This document shows positions 1 to 13,082 of a stretch of DNA of 64,000 nt, one piece after another; within the stretch, counting starts at the first letter, position 1, and each line of letters starts with the position of its first letter. The stretch spans positions 124,001 to 188,000 of the forward strand of contig NZ_JAIWPT010000004.1 of NCBI RefSeq assembly GCF_021191695.1, in the 5' to 3' direction. Both the position numbers and the translations under genes were made by a program. Below the pieces are notes generated by a model. That model ran no database searches and was not told where the DNA came from. It saw only the letters and a program-made list of their open reading frames with translations. Source of the DNA: Proluteimonas luteida (lineage in GTDB: Bacteria > Pseudomonadota > Gammaproteobacteria > Xanthomonadales > Xanthomonadaceae).

Positions 1-438
1 CTGAACGCCGTCGACTACCTGGTCAAGCCGGTGGTGCCCGAGCGGCTCGCCGGCACGCTCGAGCGCCTGCGCGCGCAGCCGTCGACCCGCAGCGTGCTGC
101 CATACGACCACGGCCTGTTGCTGCGCTTCGGCGAGCAGGCGCGCATCGTCCGCCTGCGCGAGATCGACCGCTTCGAGAGCATCGGCAACCACGCACGCGT
201 GCACTGCGCGCACGGCAAGAGCTGGCTGCAGAGTTCGCTGAACCGGATCGAGCAGCGGCTGGACCCGAACTACTTCTTCCGGGTCAGCCGCGCCGACATC
301 CTGCGGCTCGACGCGATCGCCGCGATCGAGCCCGACGTCGGCACCGGCTCGCTCGCCACCCTGCCCGACGGCAGCCGGGTCGCGGTCAGCCGGCGCCAGG
401 CGCAACTGCTGAAGCAGCGCATGGGGCAGATCTTCTGA
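1..438 (+). CDS. LytTR-family response regulator, C-terminal part
   Basis: The 5' end lies outside the window. The visible 145 residues open with the last stretch of a CheY-like receiver domain, where 'DYLVKP' holds the conserved lysine of the final strand. A short linker and a LytTR DNA-binding domain follow, with the typical 'LREIDRFESIGNHARVH' beta-rich start and a 'FFRVSRADILRLDAI' segment. Regulators of this AlgR/LytR group are phosphorylated by a membrane histidine kinase and bind direct repeats upstream of their targets. The kinase is not in the window and is presumably upstream. The family is clear; the target genes cannot be inferred. Confidence 0.9.
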   Translation: MNAVDYLVKPVVPERLAGTLERLRAQPSTRSVLPYDHGLLLRFGEQARIVRLREIDRFESIGNHARVHCAHGKSWLQSSLNRIEQRLDPNYFFRVSRADILRLDAIAAIEPDVGTGSLATLPDGSRVAVSRRQAQLLKQRMGQIF

Positions 439-473
439 CCGGGGATTCCGATCCGCGGGAAACATCGTTGCGC

Positions 474-516
474 CGTCTTCTTCGTCGTCTCCGCGCAGGC
501 GGGGAAGACGGAGCCT
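474..516. repeat. Short intergenic imperfect palindrome
   Basis: Between the LytTR regulator and the DUF2939 gene, a 'cgtcttc' arm and a 'gaagacg' arm flank a 'ccgcgcaggcgggg' core. The core resembles the one in the stronger palindrome at 10621-10700, so this may be a degraded member of the same family. The remaining gap sequence shows no gene. Confidence 0.4.
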
Positions 517-685
517 CGGCTCCTGATATCCGGAGGACGTTGCACGATGAAGAAACGCCGCCGACGCGGGAGCGGCATCGCTTCCCCGACCCCGGACCAG
601 CGCGCTCGCCCACCGGAAACCTCCGTTCAGCCTTCATCCCTTCGCCGCCCGGACAATCGGAGCACCTTCCTGCTCCACGCCGCCG

Positions 686-1219
686 ATGAAGAAGCTCGCC
701 TGGTCGTCCGCCATCGTCGCCGTCCTGCTGCTGGCCTACACCGCCGCAGGGCCCTTCCTGACGATCAACGCGATCCGCGCCGCGGTCCAGGCCGAGGATT
801 CGCGGGCGCTGTCGAAGCAGGTCGATTTCCCGGCATTGCGCCAGAGCCTGCGCCTGCAGCTGGCCGACGCCATGGTGCGCGGGGCCGGCGCGGACGTGCA
901 GTCGAGCCTGCTGGGCGCGATCGGCCTGCAACTGGCCGGCAGCGCGGTCGGCAGCGGCGTCGACCTGATGGTCAACCCGGTCGGCCTGAGCGCGCTGATG
1001 CGTGGGCGCCGGATCTGGAACCTGTCCACGGGCGCGCCGTTGCTCGACGACGGCGGTGACGCCACGCAGACGGACCTGCTGGCCGACGCCCGTTACCGCT
1101 ACCACTCGCCGTCGCGCTTCACCGCCACCGTCCGCGACGACCGTGGCCGGCCGATCGTGTTCGTGCTCACCCGCAAGGGCATCGGCTGGAAGCTGTCCGA
1201 CATCCGCTTGCCCACCTAG
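686..1219 (+). CDS. DUF2939 family protein
   Basis: A 177-residue protein that starts with a single hydrophobic segment (residues 6-23, 'SSAIVAVLLLAYTAAGPF'), either an uncleaved membrane anchor or a signal peptide. It continues with 'FLTINAIRAAVQAEDSRALSKQVDFPALRQSL', the hallmark opening of DUF2939. This family is common in Xanthomonadaceae and other gammaproteobacteria and has no assigned biochemical role. The rest is probably a periplasmic domain ending in a short beta-rich tail. It stands alone, with a repeat region on its 3' side. No function is proposed. Confidence 0.8.
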   Translation: MKKLAWSSAIVAVLLLAYTAAGPFLTINAIRAAVQAEDSRALSKQVDFPALRQSLRLQLADAMVRGAGADVQSSLLGAIGLQLAGSAVGSGVDLMVNPVGLSALMRGRRIWNLSTGAPLLDDGGDATQTDLLADARYRYHSPSRFTATVRDDRGRPIVFVLTRKGIGWKLSDIRLPT

Positions 1220-1254
1220 AATCCTCTCCCGCCCACAGGCGGGAGACACCAACG

Positions 1255-1317
1255 TCCCTCGCCCGCCTGCGGGAGAGGGGGGAACCGCCTGCAGCGCAGG
1301 CGGTGGGGTGAGGGCAA
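1255..1317. repeat. Intergenic repeat, uninterrupted copy of the one at 45296-45575
   Basis: The sequence runs 'ccctcgcccgcc-t-gcgggagagggggg', then a small hairpin ('ccgcctgcagcgcaggcgg') and 'tggggtgaggg'. The same string, with a different hairpin, occurs at 45296-45575, where a 207-bp element interrupts it after 'cgcccgcc'. This copy therefore shows the empty target site. A related short hairpin ('ctcccgcccacaggcgggag') lies just upstream at about 1226-1246. Confidence 0.75.
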
Positions 1318-1421
1318 ACGCGCCAGCGCACTCGCAGCAGCTGCCGCGATGCCAACCAACTGCCGCAGGACGGATCCCGACGCTTCATCGCCTCGATGCG
1401 GATGGCGGGTCGAGATCCGCC

Positions 1422-2121
1422 CTACTTCACCCACCAGCGCCTTGGCGGGTGGTACAGCAGCAGATACACGCCGACCACCCAGACCGACGCCGCGAGCCAG
1501 CCGGCGAGGATGTCGGAGGGGTAATGCACGCCCAGATAGACCCGCGACAGGCCCACCATCGGCACGAACACCGCCATCGCGATCAACGCAGGCCAGCGCC
1601 AGCGCGTCGGCCACAGCAGCAGGACGAGCACCAGCGCGAGCGTCATCGAGCCCATCGCGTGGCCGCTGGGAAAGCTGTAGGTCGTCTCGGGCGCGATCGA
1701 GTCCCACAGGTTCGGCCGGTCGCGGGCGAACAGCCGCTTGGTACCGAGGTTCAGCAGCGCCGAGCCGCCGAGCGCGGCGGCGGCGAACAGGCCCTTGCGG
1801 AAGCGCCGCGCGAGCAGCAGCCCGGCGACCAGCAGGATGTCGGCCGGGACCACGCCCCAGGCATAGCCGATCTCCGAGAAGAACAGGAAGACGCGGTCGA
1901 GCCCGTCGTGCGCCAGATCGTTGGCGAACAGCAGGACCGGATCGTCGAACGGGAACGCCTCGCCCTCGTGGACCTCGTCGGCGAGTTCCATGAAGCCCCA
2001 CATCGGCAGCAGGACGCCGACGAACAGCAGCGCCAGCTTCCAGCCGTGCCGTCGCAGCAGCCCGCGGGCCTCGTCTGCGTCCTCGCCCTCCAGCGCCGGC
2101 GCACGACCGGTCGCCGCCGGC

Positions 2122-2132
<11 letters not shown>
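1422..2132 (-). CDS. PAP2-family membrane phosphatase
   Basis: A 236-residue polytopic membrane protein carrying all three parts of the PAP2/acid phosphatase signature: 'KRLFARDRP' (motif 1), 'SFPSGHAM' with the catalytic histidine (motif 2), and '[12 protein letters not shown]' with the histidine nucleophile (motif 3). Relatives dephosphorylate phosphatidic acid, undecaprenyl diphosphate or lipid A; the substrate cannot be told from sequence. Hydrophobic segments surround the motifs, putting the active site at the periplasmic face. The ATG at 2132 was chosen; a GTG two codons upstream (2138) is the alternative. Either start overlaps the end of ispG, so the two genes are probably translationally coupled. 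Confidence 0.88.
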
Positions 2133-3411
<1,279 letters not shown>

Positions 3412-3417
3412 GCGTGC

Positions 3418-3423
3418 ATTTTA
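3418..3423 (-). promoter_or_regulatory. Candidate -10 box of ispG (leaderless spacing)
   Basis: TAAAAT on the minus strand, separated by 6 nt from the ispG ATG at 3411. With the usual 6-7 nt from -10 box to transcription start, the mRNA would begin at or next to the A of the ATG. No clear -35 hexamer was recognised. Confidence 0.45.
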
Positions 3424-3526
3424 GCGCGGCGGGGCCGCGTTCCGGCTGACGCCGCGTGGAATGCCCGGCGCTGCGACGCCGCGTCGCAGCGCGGCCGGCA
3501 TGGCGCTGGATTACGATGTGCGCGCC

Positions 3527-4759
3527 ATGCAGTCCCCCGCCACGACCCTCGTCAGGACGCTGTACACGCTGCGCTGGGTCGCCGTCGGCGCCCAGTCGGT
3601 GACGATCCTGCTGGCCGGCCACGGCCTCGGCCTGGCGCTGCCGGCGTGGCCGCTGTGGGCCGGCGTGGCGCTGCTGGCGGGGTTCAACCTGCTCGTCGGG
3701 CTGCGCCTGCGCAGCAGCCGCGACGCGGCGCCGGCCGAGGCCTTCGCCCACGGCCTGGTCGATACCGCGGTACTGGCCTGGCTGGTGGCCTGGACCGGCG
3801 GCATCGCCAACCCCTTCGCATCGCTGTTCCTGCTGCCGATCGCGCTGACTGCGTTGGCCCTGCCGGTGCAGTGGGCGGTCGCCACGGCCCTGGCCTGCGT
3901 GGCCGGCTACCTGCTGGCGGTCGCGTTCGGCCAGCCGCTGCCGCACGGCCACGACGACAGCCTGGACCTGCATTTCGTCGGCATGGCGGTGAACTTCCTG
4001 GTCTCGGTGGCGCTGGTGGTCTACTTCCTGACCCGGCTGGTCGCCGCGCGCGACCAGCGCGAGCAGGAACTGTCCGCGCTGCGCGAGCGTTTCGCCCGCA
4101 ACGAGGGCATCCTGGCGCTGGCGACCCACGCCGCGTCGGTCGCACACGAACTCAACACCCCGCTCGGCACGATGACCCTGCTGCTCGACGACCTCGACCC
4201 CCAGGCGCGTCCCGACGATGCCGCCGCCGACGTCGCAACCCTGCGCCGACTGGTCGACATCTGCCGCGACCGGGTGCGCTCGCTGGCCGACCCGGCCGAC
4301 CCGGCGGCGCCGACCACGGTCGACCTCGGCCGCGTGCTCGAGCACTGGCAGTTGGTGCGCCCGGCGGTCAGCCTGCAGCGCAGCGGCAACGTCGACGGCG
4401 ACCGCCGCATCGACCGCTCGCTCGGCCACCTGCTGCTGGCGCTGCTCAACAATGCCGCCGATGCCAGCGAAGGCAACGGCCGCTCGCGCGTGGACCTGGA
4501 CCTGCAGACACGCAACGGCATGCTGATCGGCGAGATCCGCGACTACGGCCCCGCGTTCGACGGCGAGGCCTCGTTCCTGCCGGTGCTGTTCCGCAGCACC
4601 AAGCCCGATGGCCTGGGCGTCGGCCTGGCGCTGTCGCACGCGGCCGTCGAACAGCTCGGTGGCGACCTGCACATCGAGGATGCCGAGGGCGGCGGCGCGC
4701 GCGTGCGCTTCCGCGTGCCGATGACCCCCGACGCCCCCACCGGAGCCCCGCGACGATGA
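3527..4759 (+). CDS. regB: RegB/PrrB-type redox sensor histidine kinase
   Basis: A 410-residue membrane kinase. About six hydrophobic segments fill residues 10-185. They include 'GGIANPF', the quinone-binding signature of RegB/PrrB/ActS kinases. The H-box 'VAHELNTPLGTM' carries the phospho-accepting His207. About 40 residues later 'VDICRDRV' holds Cys246, in the position of the redox-active cysteine of Rhodobacter RegB. The C-terminal ATPase has 'LLNNAADAS' (N box) and 'GLGVGLALS' (G box). It probably reads the quinone-pool redox state and phosphorylates RegA. Upstream ATGs exist at 3461 and 3500, but 3527 starts right before the conserved region. The stop overlaps the regA start by four bases (ATGA). 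Confidence 0.9.
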   Translation: MQSPATTLVRTLYTLRWVAVGAQSVTILLAGHGLGLALPAWPLWAGVALLAGFNLLVGLRLRSSRDAAPAEAFAHGLVDTAVLAWLVAWTGGIANPFASLFLLPIALTALALPVQWAVATALACVAGYLLAVAFGQPLPHGHDDSLDLHFVGMAVNFLVSVALVVYFLTRLVAARDQREQELSALRERFARNEGILALATHAASVAHELNTPLGTMTLLLDDLDPQARPDDAAADVATLRRLVDICRDRVRSLADPADPAAPTTVDLGRVLEHWQLVRPAVSLQRSGNVDGDRRIDRSLGHLLLALLNNAADASEGNGRSRVDLDLQTRNGMLIGEIRDYGPAFDGEASFLPVLFRSTKPDGLGVGLALSHAAVEQLGGDLHIEDAEGGGARVRFRVPMTPDAPTGAPRR

Positions 4760-5319
4760 CCGGCCTGCTGATCGACGACGACACGCTCTATCTCGACGCG
4801 CTGCGCCGCGCCCTGCAGCGGCGGGGCATCGACTGCGAGAGCGCCACCGACGCGACGTCGGCGCTGGCGATGGCGCGCGAACTGCGGCCCGCGTTCGCGC
4901 TGGTCGACCTGAAGCTGGCCGGCGAATCGGGGCTGGACCTGGTCGCGCCACTGCGCGCGATCCGCGGCGACATGCGCATCCTGCTGGTGACCGGCTACGC
5001 CAGCATCGCGACCGCGGTCGAGGCGATCAAGCGCGGCGCCGACGACTACCTGCCCAAGCCGGTGTCGGCCGACGCGATCGTGCGCCTGCTGCAGGTCGAC
5101 GCGCCCGACGGCCCCCACCTGCACGATGGCGGCGACGCCACCCCCGACAGCCCGACGATGATCCCGCTGCACCGGCTGGAATGGGAGCACATCCAGCAGG
5201 CGCTGGCCGAGACCGACGGCAACATCTCCGCCGCCGCGCGCCTGCTCGGCATGCACCGCCGCTCGCTGCAGCGCAAGCTGGCCAAGCGCCCCGGTCCGGA
5301 GCGCAAGCCGTTCGACTGA
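4756..5319 (+). CDS. regA: RegA/PrrA-type response regulator
   Basis: A 187-residue partner of the upstream kinase. The receiver domain has the acidic pocket 'LLIDDD' (Asp7-Asp8), phospho-acceptor Asp51 in 'ALVDLKLAGESGLD', and 'LPKPVS' with the conserved lysine. A proline/aspartate-rich linker leads to a Fis-type helix-turn-helix, 'GNISAAARLLGMHRRSLQRK', which is nearly diagnostic of RegA/PrrA/ActR. Known family members control respiration, nitrogen and carbon metabolism in response to redox state; which genes it controls here is unknown. It is translationally coupled to regB. Confidence 0.92.
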   Translation: MTGLLIDDDTLYLDALRRALQRRGIDCESATDATSALAMARELRPAFALVDLKLAGESGLDLVAPLRAIRGDMRILLVTGYASIATAVEAIKRGADDYLPKPVSADAIVRLLQVDAPDGPHLHDGGDATPDSPTMIPLHRLEWEHIQQALAETDGNISAAARLLGMHRRSLQRKLAKRPGPERKPFD

Positions 5320-5338
5320 GAGGCCGAGAGCAAAAGTG

Positions 5339-5893
5339 GCGCCTCACCGGCACCACGTCCCGGATCGAACACAGGCACGTCTCCCTCCGGGAGAGGTAGA
5401 CGCGCGCAACGCGTCGGGTGAGGGATGCTTTTGGCAGCCCGCCTGAAAAGCACCCTCATCCGCCCTGCAGGCACCTTCTCCCAAAGGGAGAAGGGCCGAG
5501 CGAGATCGAGCGCCGTCGACTGAAACGGAAAGCGGCGCCTGACTCGCGTCACGTCTCGGCTCGCGAGGACCCGGCACCCCTCCCTCCGGGAGAGGTCGAC
5601 GCGCGCAGCGCGTCGGGTGAGGGATGCTTTTGGCAGCCCGCCTGAAAAGCACCCTCATCCGCCCTGCGGGCACCTTCTCCCAAAGGGAGAAAGGTTGAGC
5701 GGGATCGAGCGCCGTTCGACTGAAACGGACAGCGGCGCCTGATTCACGTCACGTCTCGGCTCGCGAGGATCCGGCACCTCTCCCTCCGGGAGAGGTCGAC
5801 GCGCAGCGCGCGTCGGGTGAGGGATGCTTTTTTGGCGGGCCACCCGAAAAGCACCCTCATCCGCCCCGCGGGCGCCTTCTCCCAAAGGGAGAA
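5339..5893. repeat. Three tandem copies of a ~200-bp intergenic repeat
   Basis: This fills most of the 620-bp gap between regA and xseA. Copies run 5339-5534, 5535-5734 and 5735-5893 (the last is cut short). Each begins 'gcgcct', has 'ctccctccgggagagg', then 'gtcgggtgagggatgctttt', 'aaaagcaccctcatccgccc' and 'accttctcccaaagggagaa', with near-identity between copies 1 and 2. Inside each unit, 'gggtgagggatgcttttggc' and 'gaaaagcaccctcatccg' are inverted, so the RNA would fold into a long stem. No convincing ORF lies within. The unit relates to other intergenic repeats in the window (13728-13846, 45373-45494). Confidence 0.85.
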
Positions 5894-5928
5894 GGACGCG
5901 GTAGCCGGGGAACATTCATGACGCACGC

Positions 5929-5934
5929 TATGCT
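5929..5934 (+). promoter_or_regulatory. Candidate -10 box of xseA (leaderless spacing)
   Basis: TATGCT followed by exactly six bases and then the ATG at 5941. This spacing would place the transcription start on the start codon. It argues for the ATG rather than the in-frame TTG six bases upstream, which would fall before the message begins. Confidence 0.4.
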
Positions 5935-5940
5935 TTGGCG

Positions 5941-7275
5941 ATGAACGATGCGATCACCGGCGAGATCCTGTCGCCGTCCCAGCTCAACACCCTGGCCCGC
6001 GGCCTGCTGGAAGACACCTTTCCGCTGGTATTCGTCGAGGGCGAACTGGGCAATGTCTCGCGCCCGGCGTCCGGGCACCTGTATTTCACCCTCAAGGACG
6101 CGCGTGCGCAGGTCCGTTGCGCACTGTTCCGACCCAAGAGCCAGTGGCTGCGGTTCCAGCCGCGCGACGGCATGCAGGTGCTGGCGCGCGGCCGGGTCAC
6201 GCTGTACGAGGCGCGCGGCGACTACCAGCTGATCCTCGACACGCTGGAGGAGGCCGGCGAAGGTGCGCTGCGGCGCGCGTTCGACCAGCTCAAGGCGCGG
6301 CTGCAGGCCGAGGGCCTGTTCGACGCGGCGCGCAAGCGCGCCTTGCCCGCGTTCCCCCGACGCCTGGCGGTCATCACCTCACCGTCCGGCGCGGCGGTGC
6401 GCGACGTGCTCAGCGTGCTGGCGCGGCGCTTCCCGCTGCTCGAGGTCGACATCCTGCCGGTGCCGGTGCAGGGCAGCGGCGCGGCCGCGCAGATCACCGC
6501 GATGCTGCAACTGGCCGGCACCAGCGGCCGCTACGACGCGATCCTGCTGACCCGCGGCGGTGGCTCGCTCGAGGACCTGTGGGCGTTCAACGACGAGGCG
6601 CTGGCGCGTGCGATCGCCGCCGCGCCCGTGCCGGTGGTGTCCGCGGTCGGCCACGAGACCGACTTCAGCCTGTCCGACTTCGCCGCCGACCTGCGCGCGC
6701 CGACGCCCTCGGCCGCCGCCGAGCTGCTGACCCCGGAACGCGCCGAGCTGCTGGGCCGTACCCGCCAGTTGCAGCGGCATGTCGACACCCACCGGCTGCG
6801 CGCGATGCAGGAGCGCACGCAGCGCGTCGACCGCGCCGGCCTGCGCCTGCAGGCGCTGCGGCCGCAGGCGCGCCTGGAGGCGCTGCGCCAACGCCAGCAG
6901 GACGCGATGCGCCGTCTCGACGCGGCGATGCGCAACCGGTTGCAGCAGCACCAGGCACTCCTGCGCCACGTCGACGCGGTACTGCGCGCGGCCGCACCCG
7001 GCCGCCGCCTGCAACTGCTGCGCCAGCGCCTCGATGCGCTGCGTCCGCGCCCGCAGGCCGCACTTGCACGGCGCCTGCAGCGCGATGCGCTGCACCTGCG
7101 CGGGCTGGCGCGCTCGCTCGAGGCGGTCAGCCCGCTGGCGACCATCGCCCGCGGCTACAGCATCCTGCAGCACCCCGACGGCCGCGTCGTCCGCAGCGTC
7201 GCCGACGTCGCCCCCGGCGACCGCCTGGATGCACGCGTGCGCGACGGCAGCATCCCGCTGCGCGTCGTCGACTGA
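5941..7275 (+). CDS. xseA: Exodeoxyribonuclease VII large subunit
   Basis: A 444-residue XseA. With several copies of the small XseB subunit it forms ExoVII, which degrades single-stranded DNA from both ends to oligonucleotides in the cytoplasm. The N-terminal OB-fold is visible ('[21 protein letters not shown]'). The catalytic core has '[13 protein letters not shown]', '[17 protein letters not shown]' and '[15 protein letters not shown]'. A long arginine/glutamine-rich coiled coil (about residues 260-385) and the C-terminal '[11 protein letters not shown]' box complete the family pattern. Length is normal. xseB is not adjacent. The gene stands alone after the repeat block. Confidence 0.96.
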   Translation: MNDAITGEILSPSQLNTLARGLLEDTFPLVFVEGELGNVSRPASGHLYFTLKDARAQVRCALFRPKSQWLRFQPRDGMQVLARGRVTLYEARGDYQLILDTLEEAGEGALRRAFDQLKARLQAEGLFDAARKRALPAFPRRLAVITSPSGAAVRDVLSVLARRFPLLEVDILPVPVQGSGAAAQITAMLQLAGTSGRYDAILLTRGGGSLEDLWAFNDEALARAIAAAPVPVVSAVGHETDFSLSDFAADLRAPTPSAAAELLTPERAELLGRTRQLQRHVDTHRLRAMQERTQRVDRAGLRLQALRPQARLEALRQRQQDAMRRLDAAMRNRLQQHQALLRHVDAVLRAAAPGRRLQLLRQRLDALRPRPQAALARRLQRDALHLRGLARSLEAVSPLATIARGYSILQHPDGRVVRSVADVAPGDRLDARVRDGSIPLRVVD

Positions 7276-7377
7276 GAGGCCGAGCATCATTCGCCAGCGT
7301 CGCGGCGCTGGCCATCCCATCGCCCGATGCTCACGCCGCCTCTGGCAGGCTTGCAGGTCGACCGTGATCGAGGCGCC

Positions 7378-9036
<1,659 letters not shown>

Positions 9037-9095
9037 ACGCGCCTTGGCGCGCGACGCGATTGCAGCCCATTCCCGCATCACGACAGGACCCCACC

Positions 9096-10568
<1,473 letters not shown>

Positions 10569-10620
10569 TCGGAGCGGTCAACCCGGAAGCGGTCCGCATC
10601 CCGCGAAAACCGATGAAGCC

Positions 10621-10700
10621 GTCGTCCCCGCGCAGGCGGGGACCCAGCGACTTGCGCGGCCGGACCGGCAGGCACCGGTCCCCGCCCGCGCGGGGACGAC
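10621..10700. repeat. Intergenic inverted repeat (REP-like)
   Basis: Two 23-bp arms, 10621-10643 and 10678-10700, beginning 'gtcgtccccgcgc', are inverted copies with a single mismatch, separated by 34 bp. Each arm also contains its own small palindrome ('ccccgcgcaggcgggg'). The element sits between converging genes (ALDH and the minus-strand lipoprotein), a usual position for REP-type elements. It could act as a bidirectional terminator although it lacks a T run. Confidence 0.65.
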
Positions 10701-10737
10701 GGACGGAAACCCCGACATTCCCGTCGTCCAGGGCCCT

Positions 10738-11316
10738 TCATCGACTACCCGACGCCCCCCGCTCGACCTCCGGCACGCCATCGCGCTGGCTGAAACGGAA
10801 CAGGTACGACAGCCGCACCGCGGTCGGCGTCTCGACCATGCCCTCGGCCGTGCAGGCGTCGTCGCCGGTGAAGCCAGCCGGCGCCTGGCAGACCAGCGCC
10901 GGGGCGTATTCCCAGCCCAGCACCGCCTCGCGGGTCGCGGCCTCGAACGCGGGCTGGTGCGGCGAGGTGCCCGCACCCTCGCAATGCTCGGTCCGCGGCA
11001 GAACCTCGCGCACGAGGCCGTCGTCGCCGATCACCACGTCGGCGCAGGCCACCACCGGATCCAGGCGCAGCGGCAGCAACTCCGGCGGATATTCCGGCAA
11101 TGCCGCCGGTCCCGTCAGGTTCGGAAACACGAAACGCTGACCGGCAGCAAGCGCCATGCGCGTCGCGCCGACCGCCGGCTGCATCAGTTCCGCGCCGACC
11201 TCGCCGAGGTTCGGCCGCTCGGGTTCCGGCGCGGGCGTGGTCCGGCACGCGGCCAGCAAAAAGGCCGCGCAGGCGGCCAGCAGCGCGTTGGCAGGCAAGG
11301 AATCCGCGGGCCGCAT
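10738..11316 (-). CDS. Putative lipoprotein, unknown function
   Basis: A 192-residue protein with a lipoprotein signal sequence: a hydrophobic stretch ending 'AFLLAAC', so the cysteine at about residue 23 would be lipidated and the protein held on a periplasm-facing membrane. The mature part has 'VVACADVVIGDDGLVREV', a pattern like TonB C-terminal or energy-transducing-like domains, but the match is too weak to name. Its ATG overlaps the stop of the beta-propeller gene (TAATG), so it is the last gene of the minus-strand run beginning with kdkA. I do not recognise the family. Confidence 0.75.
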   Translation of the reverse strand: MRPADSLPANALLAACAAFLLAACRTTPAPEPERPNLGEVGAELMQPAVGATRMALAAGQRFVFPNLTGPAALPEYPPELLPLRLDPVVACADVVIGDDGLVREVLPRTEHCEGAGTSPHQPAFEAATREAVLGWEYAPALVCQAPAGFTGDDACTAEGMVETPTAVRLSYLFRFSQRDGVPEVERGASGSR

Positions 11317-12368
11317 TAGTCGATCTCCACCGGCACCAGGCCGAGTGCATCGGGTTCGCGGCCCGTCGGCCAGTAATCGCGCACCGTCCAGTCGCCGGTG
11401 TCGACGACGGCGATGCGGTCCGCGCCGCTGACCGCCACATAGACCCGCGGCCGCACGGGATCGGCGATCACGCCGATCGGCAGCGCGCCGCGACCGAGCA
11501 TGGTCTCGTGCAGTTCGGCGTCCGGCGGCGCCAGGTCGACGGTCGCCACGGCGACACGCGTCGCTGCGTCGAACACCGACAGCGTCGCGGCCCGCGCATT
11601 GGTGACCAGTGCGTGGCGGCCGTCGGGCGTGAACGCCACGCGGATCGGGAAACCCGCGCTGGGCAGCGTGGCGACGATGTCGAGCGTGTCCGGATCGTGC
11701 ACCGTCACCGTGTCCTCGGCGCGATTGGTCACCCACACAGTCCCGTCGGGCGCCACCTCGATGCCTTCGGCGCCCTCGCCCGCCGGACGCTCACCGATCT
11801 TCGTGCCGCTGGCCAGATCGATGCGCGACACCGTGCCGGTGGCGATCTTGCTGACGAACGCGGTAGCGCCGTCGCGCGACAGGGCGACCATGTGGCCGGT
11901 GCCGTCGCCGACGTCGATGGCATCGCGCACCGCCCCCTGCGCCAGATCGACGCGCAGCAGCGACCCGCTGCGCTCGGTCGTGACCAGCGCAGTCCTGCCG
12001 TCGGCCAGCAGCCGGATGCCGTGCGGGCCGCGGTGGTCGCCCAGGTCGACCGAACGCGTGGCCTGCGTCCGCAGGTCGACGACGGTCAGGCTGGCGCCCG
12101 GGGCACCGCGGCCGTAGTCGGTGACGACCGCCATGCGCCCGTCGGCCGCGACCGCGATCTCGTGCGGCCCGGTGCCACTGGCCAGCTCGGCGATTCGGCG
12201 GCCGCTGTCGAGGTCGAGGCGCCAGACGGTGTCGTCGGACTTGTTCCCGACCAGCAGCGTGTCGCGTGCCGGCGCGTTTTCCACCGGGACGTCTCGTGCA
12301 AGCACGGGCAGCGCGGCCGTCCACGCCAGCACCGCCAGCGCAGCCAGCACGCGGTGCGCGCGGCTCAT
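11316..12368 (-). CDS. Secreted YncE-like beta-propeller protein
   Basis: A 350-residue protein with a Sec signal peptide ('HRVLAALAVLAWTAALPVLA'). Repeated blades follow, of the type 'TLLVGNKSDDTVWRLDLDSG', 'GTGPHEIAVAADGRMAVVTDYG' and 'TLPSAGFPIRVAFTPDGRHALVTN'. This is the pattern of the YVTN/YncE seven-bladed propeller family of periplasmic proteins, for which no general activity is known. The ATG at 12368 gives the signal peptide and overlaps the moaE stop by four bases (ATGA). A longer frame from 12419 would bury it. The position behind molybdopterin genes may mean a redox or cofactor role, but this is conjecture. Confidence 0.82.
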   Translation of the reverse strand: MSRAHRVLAALAVLAWTAALPVLARDVPVENAPARDTLLVGNKSDDTVWRLDLDSGRRIAELASGTGPHEIAVAADGRMAVVTDYGRGAPGASLTVVDLRTQATRSVDLGDHRGPHGIRLLADGRTALVTTERSGSLLRVDLAQGAVRDAIDVGDGTGHMVALSRDGATAFVSKIATGTVSRIDLASGTKIGERPAGEGAEGIEVAPDGTVWVTNRAEDTVTVHDPDTLDIVATLPSAGFPIRVAFTPDGRHALVTNARAATLSVFDAATRVAVATVDLAPPDAELHETMLGRGALPIGVIADPVRPRVYVAVSGADRIAVVDTGDWTVRDYWPTGREPDALGLVPVEID

Positions 12369-12838
12369 GCCGCCCCCCGCCCGGGAGCGGGGCCGGTATC
12401 GGCTTCCGGGTGCAGCCATGTGGTGTCGCCGTCGGCATAGCGTTCATGCTTCCAGATCGGCACGCGCGCCTTGACCTCGTCGATGATGTAGCGGCAGGCA
12501 TCGAAGGCCGCGCCGCGATGCGCGGCCGAGACGCCGACCCAGACGGCCAGGTCGCCGATCGCCAGGTCGCCGATGCGGTGCACGCACAGCGCATCGACCA
12601 GCGCGAACCGCGCACGCGCTTCGTCGATCACCTGCGCGCCTTCGCGCTCGGCCAGCGCGACATAGGATTCGTAGCGCAGGCCGTGCACCGGGCGACCGTC
12701 GTTGTGGTCGCGCACCCAGCCTTCGAAGCTGCTGAAGGCGCCGGCGCTGTCGTGCAGCAGGCGCCGGCGCAGCGGCGCGATGTCGAACGGCGCATCGGCC
12801 AGCCGGAACGCGGGGCCGTCGGCAGTGGACAGGGTCAT
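12365..12838 (-). CDS. moaE: Molybdopterin synthase catalytic subunit
   Basis: A 157-residue MoaE. It forms a heterotetramer with MoaD and converts cyclic pyranopterin monophosphate to molybdopterin by adding two sulfurs. Diagnostic stretches are 'AFSSFEGWVRDHNDGRPV', 'LRYESYVALAE', 'HRIGDLAIGDLAVWV' and 'KARVPIWKHE', whose two lysines belong to the active site. It starts one base after the moaD stop and overlaps the following propeller gene by four bases. Confidence 0.95.
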   Translation of the reverse strand: MTLSTADGPAFRLADAPFDIAPLRRRLLHDSAGAFSSFEGWVRDHNDGRPVHGLRYESYVALAEREGAQVIDEARARFALVDALCVHRIGDLAIGDLAVWVGVSAAHRGAAFDACRYIIDEVKARVPIWKHERYADGDTTWLHPEADTGPAPGRGAA

Positions 12839-12839
12839 C

Positions 12840-13082
12840 TCAGCCTCCGCTGACCGGTGGGATGAACGCGATCTCGCTGCCGTCGCGCAGCGGGTCGTCC
12901 CAGTGCGCGAACGCGCCGTCGACCGCGACGCGCAGGCGCTCGACCGGCAGGGCGAAGCCGTGCAGTGCCTGGACCTCGGCATACAGCGTGCGCAGGTCGG
13001 GCGCGGTGGTCTGACGCGTCTCCTCGGCGCAGCCAGCCTGGTCGCGCAGACTGGCGAAATACAGCAGGCGGACATCGGTCAT
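12840..13082 (-). CDS. moaD: Molybdopterin synthase sulfur carrier subunit
   Basis: An 80-residue ubiquitin-fold protein ending in '[10 protein letters not shown]'. The C-terminal Gly-Gly is adenylated and thiocarboxylated by MoeB, and its sulfur is then donated in the MoaE active site. The N-terminal '[14 protein letters not shown]' is typical of the family. Its ATG overlaps the moaC stop (ATGA), and its stop lies one base from the moaE start, so dosage of the two synthase subunits is coupled. Confidence 0.95.
   Translation of the reverse strand: MTDVRLLYFASLRDQAGCAEETRQTTAPDLRTLYAEVQALHGFALPVERLRVAVDGAFAHWDDPLRDGSEIAFIPPVSGG

Noticed and set aside
5312..7284. An identical 17-mer 'tcgactgagaggccgag' across the stop codons of regA (5312-5328) and xseA (7268-7284)
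   Set aside because: Two short copies with unrelated flanks; at this base composition a chance match in 64 kb is plausible and no structure supports a function.
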